7,319 nucleotides of DNA from Spirochaetota bacterium (GTDB lineage: Bacteria; Spirochaetota; UBA4802; JAFGJZ01). The DNA is taken from contig JAEWVL010000125.1 of NCBI GenBank assembly GCA_023396665.1, positions 1 to 7,319 on the forward strand, in the 5' to 3' direction. The notes beneath the pieces were generated by a model, which made no database searches, was not told the origin of the DNA, and saw only the letters and a program-made list of their open reading frames with translations. The position numbers were made by a program, and so were the translations under genes. The stretch's first letter is position 1, and each line of letters begins with the position of its first letter. Below, in pieces: positions 6,750-7,319 of the stretch.

Positions 6750-7319
6750 GTTTTACAATTCGTTCGCGACGCCGGCCTTTCTGGTCGACCGTGCGCTGCT
6801 TCAGAAAAACCTCACAATACTCGGGGACATCCGTAAGCGGACGGGTGCGAAGATTCTTCTGGCGCTGAAAGGCTATGCCATGCATGCCAGTTTCGATCTT
6901 GTTTCGAAGACGCTCGACGGTGTATGCGCTTCATCGGTTCATGAGGCCCGTCTCGGACGCGAGAGCTTCGGCAAAGAGGTTCACTCTTTTGCCGCGGCTC
7001 TTTCAGTGGCTGATTTTGAAGGGATGGCCCGATACAGCGATCATATCGTTTTTAACTCGATCGCGCAGTATGAGCTGTTTTTCGAACGGGTGCGATCCCT
7101 GTCAAATGCCATGAAATTCGGTTTGCGGATCAATCCTGAACACCGTGAGACTGAAACGGAGTTATACGACCCCTGTGCGCCGAAGTCCCGCCTCGGTATT
7201 ACACGCAAGAATTTGTCCGATGTGTTACCCGCTTTCATTTCGGGGATTCATTTTCATACTCTCTGTGAAAAAAACGCAGACTCGCTCGCGCGCACTTTCG
7301 CGGTGTTAGAAGAACGTTT
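6742..7319 (+). CDS. nspC: Carboxy(nor)spermidine decarboxylase, N-terminal half
   Basis: A PLP-dependent decarboxylase of the alanine-racemase fold that removes the carboxyl group from carboxyspermidine or carboxynorspermidine to finish the polyamine. The first 192 codons are present; the window ends inside the gene, and full members are about 380 residues. The opening FATPAFLVDRALLQKNL, the PLP lysine K43 in ILLALKGYAM, CASSVHEARLG, the HIVFNS stretch, FGLRINPE, DPCAPKSRLGI and IHFHTLCE are all typical of NspC. The start is inferred to be a TTG at 6742, which overlaps the previous stop by 8 bases: AGAGG (6731-6735) lies 6 bases upstream, no ATG or GTG is close by in this frame, and the family N-terminus begins just after it. 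The overlap suggests translational coupling with the dehydrogenase, whose product it would use. No frameshift is seen in the visible part. Confidence 0.92.
   Translation, partial: MTEFYNSFATPAFLVDRALLQKNLTILGDIRKRTGAKILLALKGYAMHASFDLVSKTLDGVCASSVHEARLGRESFGKEVHSFAAALSVADFEGMARYSDHIVFNSIAQYELFFERVRSLSNAMKFGLRINPEHRETETELYDPCAPKSRLGITRKNLSDVLPAFISGIHFHTLCEKNADSLARTFAVLEER

Overview
The window looks like part of a chromosome from a diderm (Gram-negative type) bacterium of roughly balanced base composition. The main sign is an exported, apparently periplasmic DUF1007 protein paired with a NicO-type metal permease. A spirochaete would fit this mix (UPF0182, a spore-photoproduct-lyase-like radical SAM protein, DUF1007/NicO, aspartate-semialdehyde-type spermidine genes), but that is a guess; nothing here fixes the phylum. 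I see no mobile elements, CRISPR arrays, tRNAs or rRNAs.

Left end (1-620). The first 171 bases hold the start of a UPF0182 membrane protein gene reading leftward. Two well-spaced promoters for it lie in the divergent spacer at about 219-247 and 317-345. The spacer also contains a rightward extended -10 box, followed at about 419-599 by a sequence that folds by hand into a long, interrupted rod: a closing stem, a two-sided central bubble, a 12-bp helix and a terminal arm. This is the shape of 6S RNA, though it could equally be a structured mRNA leader of the next gene.

Middle (621-3391). Three rightward genes are closely packed: a radical SAM protein related to spore photoproduct lyase that lacks the catalytic cysteine region of the true lyase; an exported DUF1007 protein with an EF-hand-like loop and a His-Pro-His at its predicted mature N-terminus; and a NicO/RcnA-like permease that overlaps the DUF1007 gene by an ATGA. 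The last two probably form one metal-transport unit.

Right end (3392-7319). After a 143-base spacer with a possible promoter and a hairpin come three polyamine genes: biosynthetic arginine decarboxylase (speA), a carboxy(nor)spermidine dehydrogenase-type reductase, and a carboxy(nor)spermidine decarboxylase (nspC), which is cut by the window end. The reductase and decarboxylase overlap by 8 bases. Together they make spermidine without S-adenosylmethionine, taking the aminopropyl group from aspartate semialdehyde. Because arginine decarboxylase sits directly next to the other two, the pathway may use agmatine itself (the carboxyaminopropylagmatine route) rather than putrescine. The next gene downstream, outside the window, would help decide.
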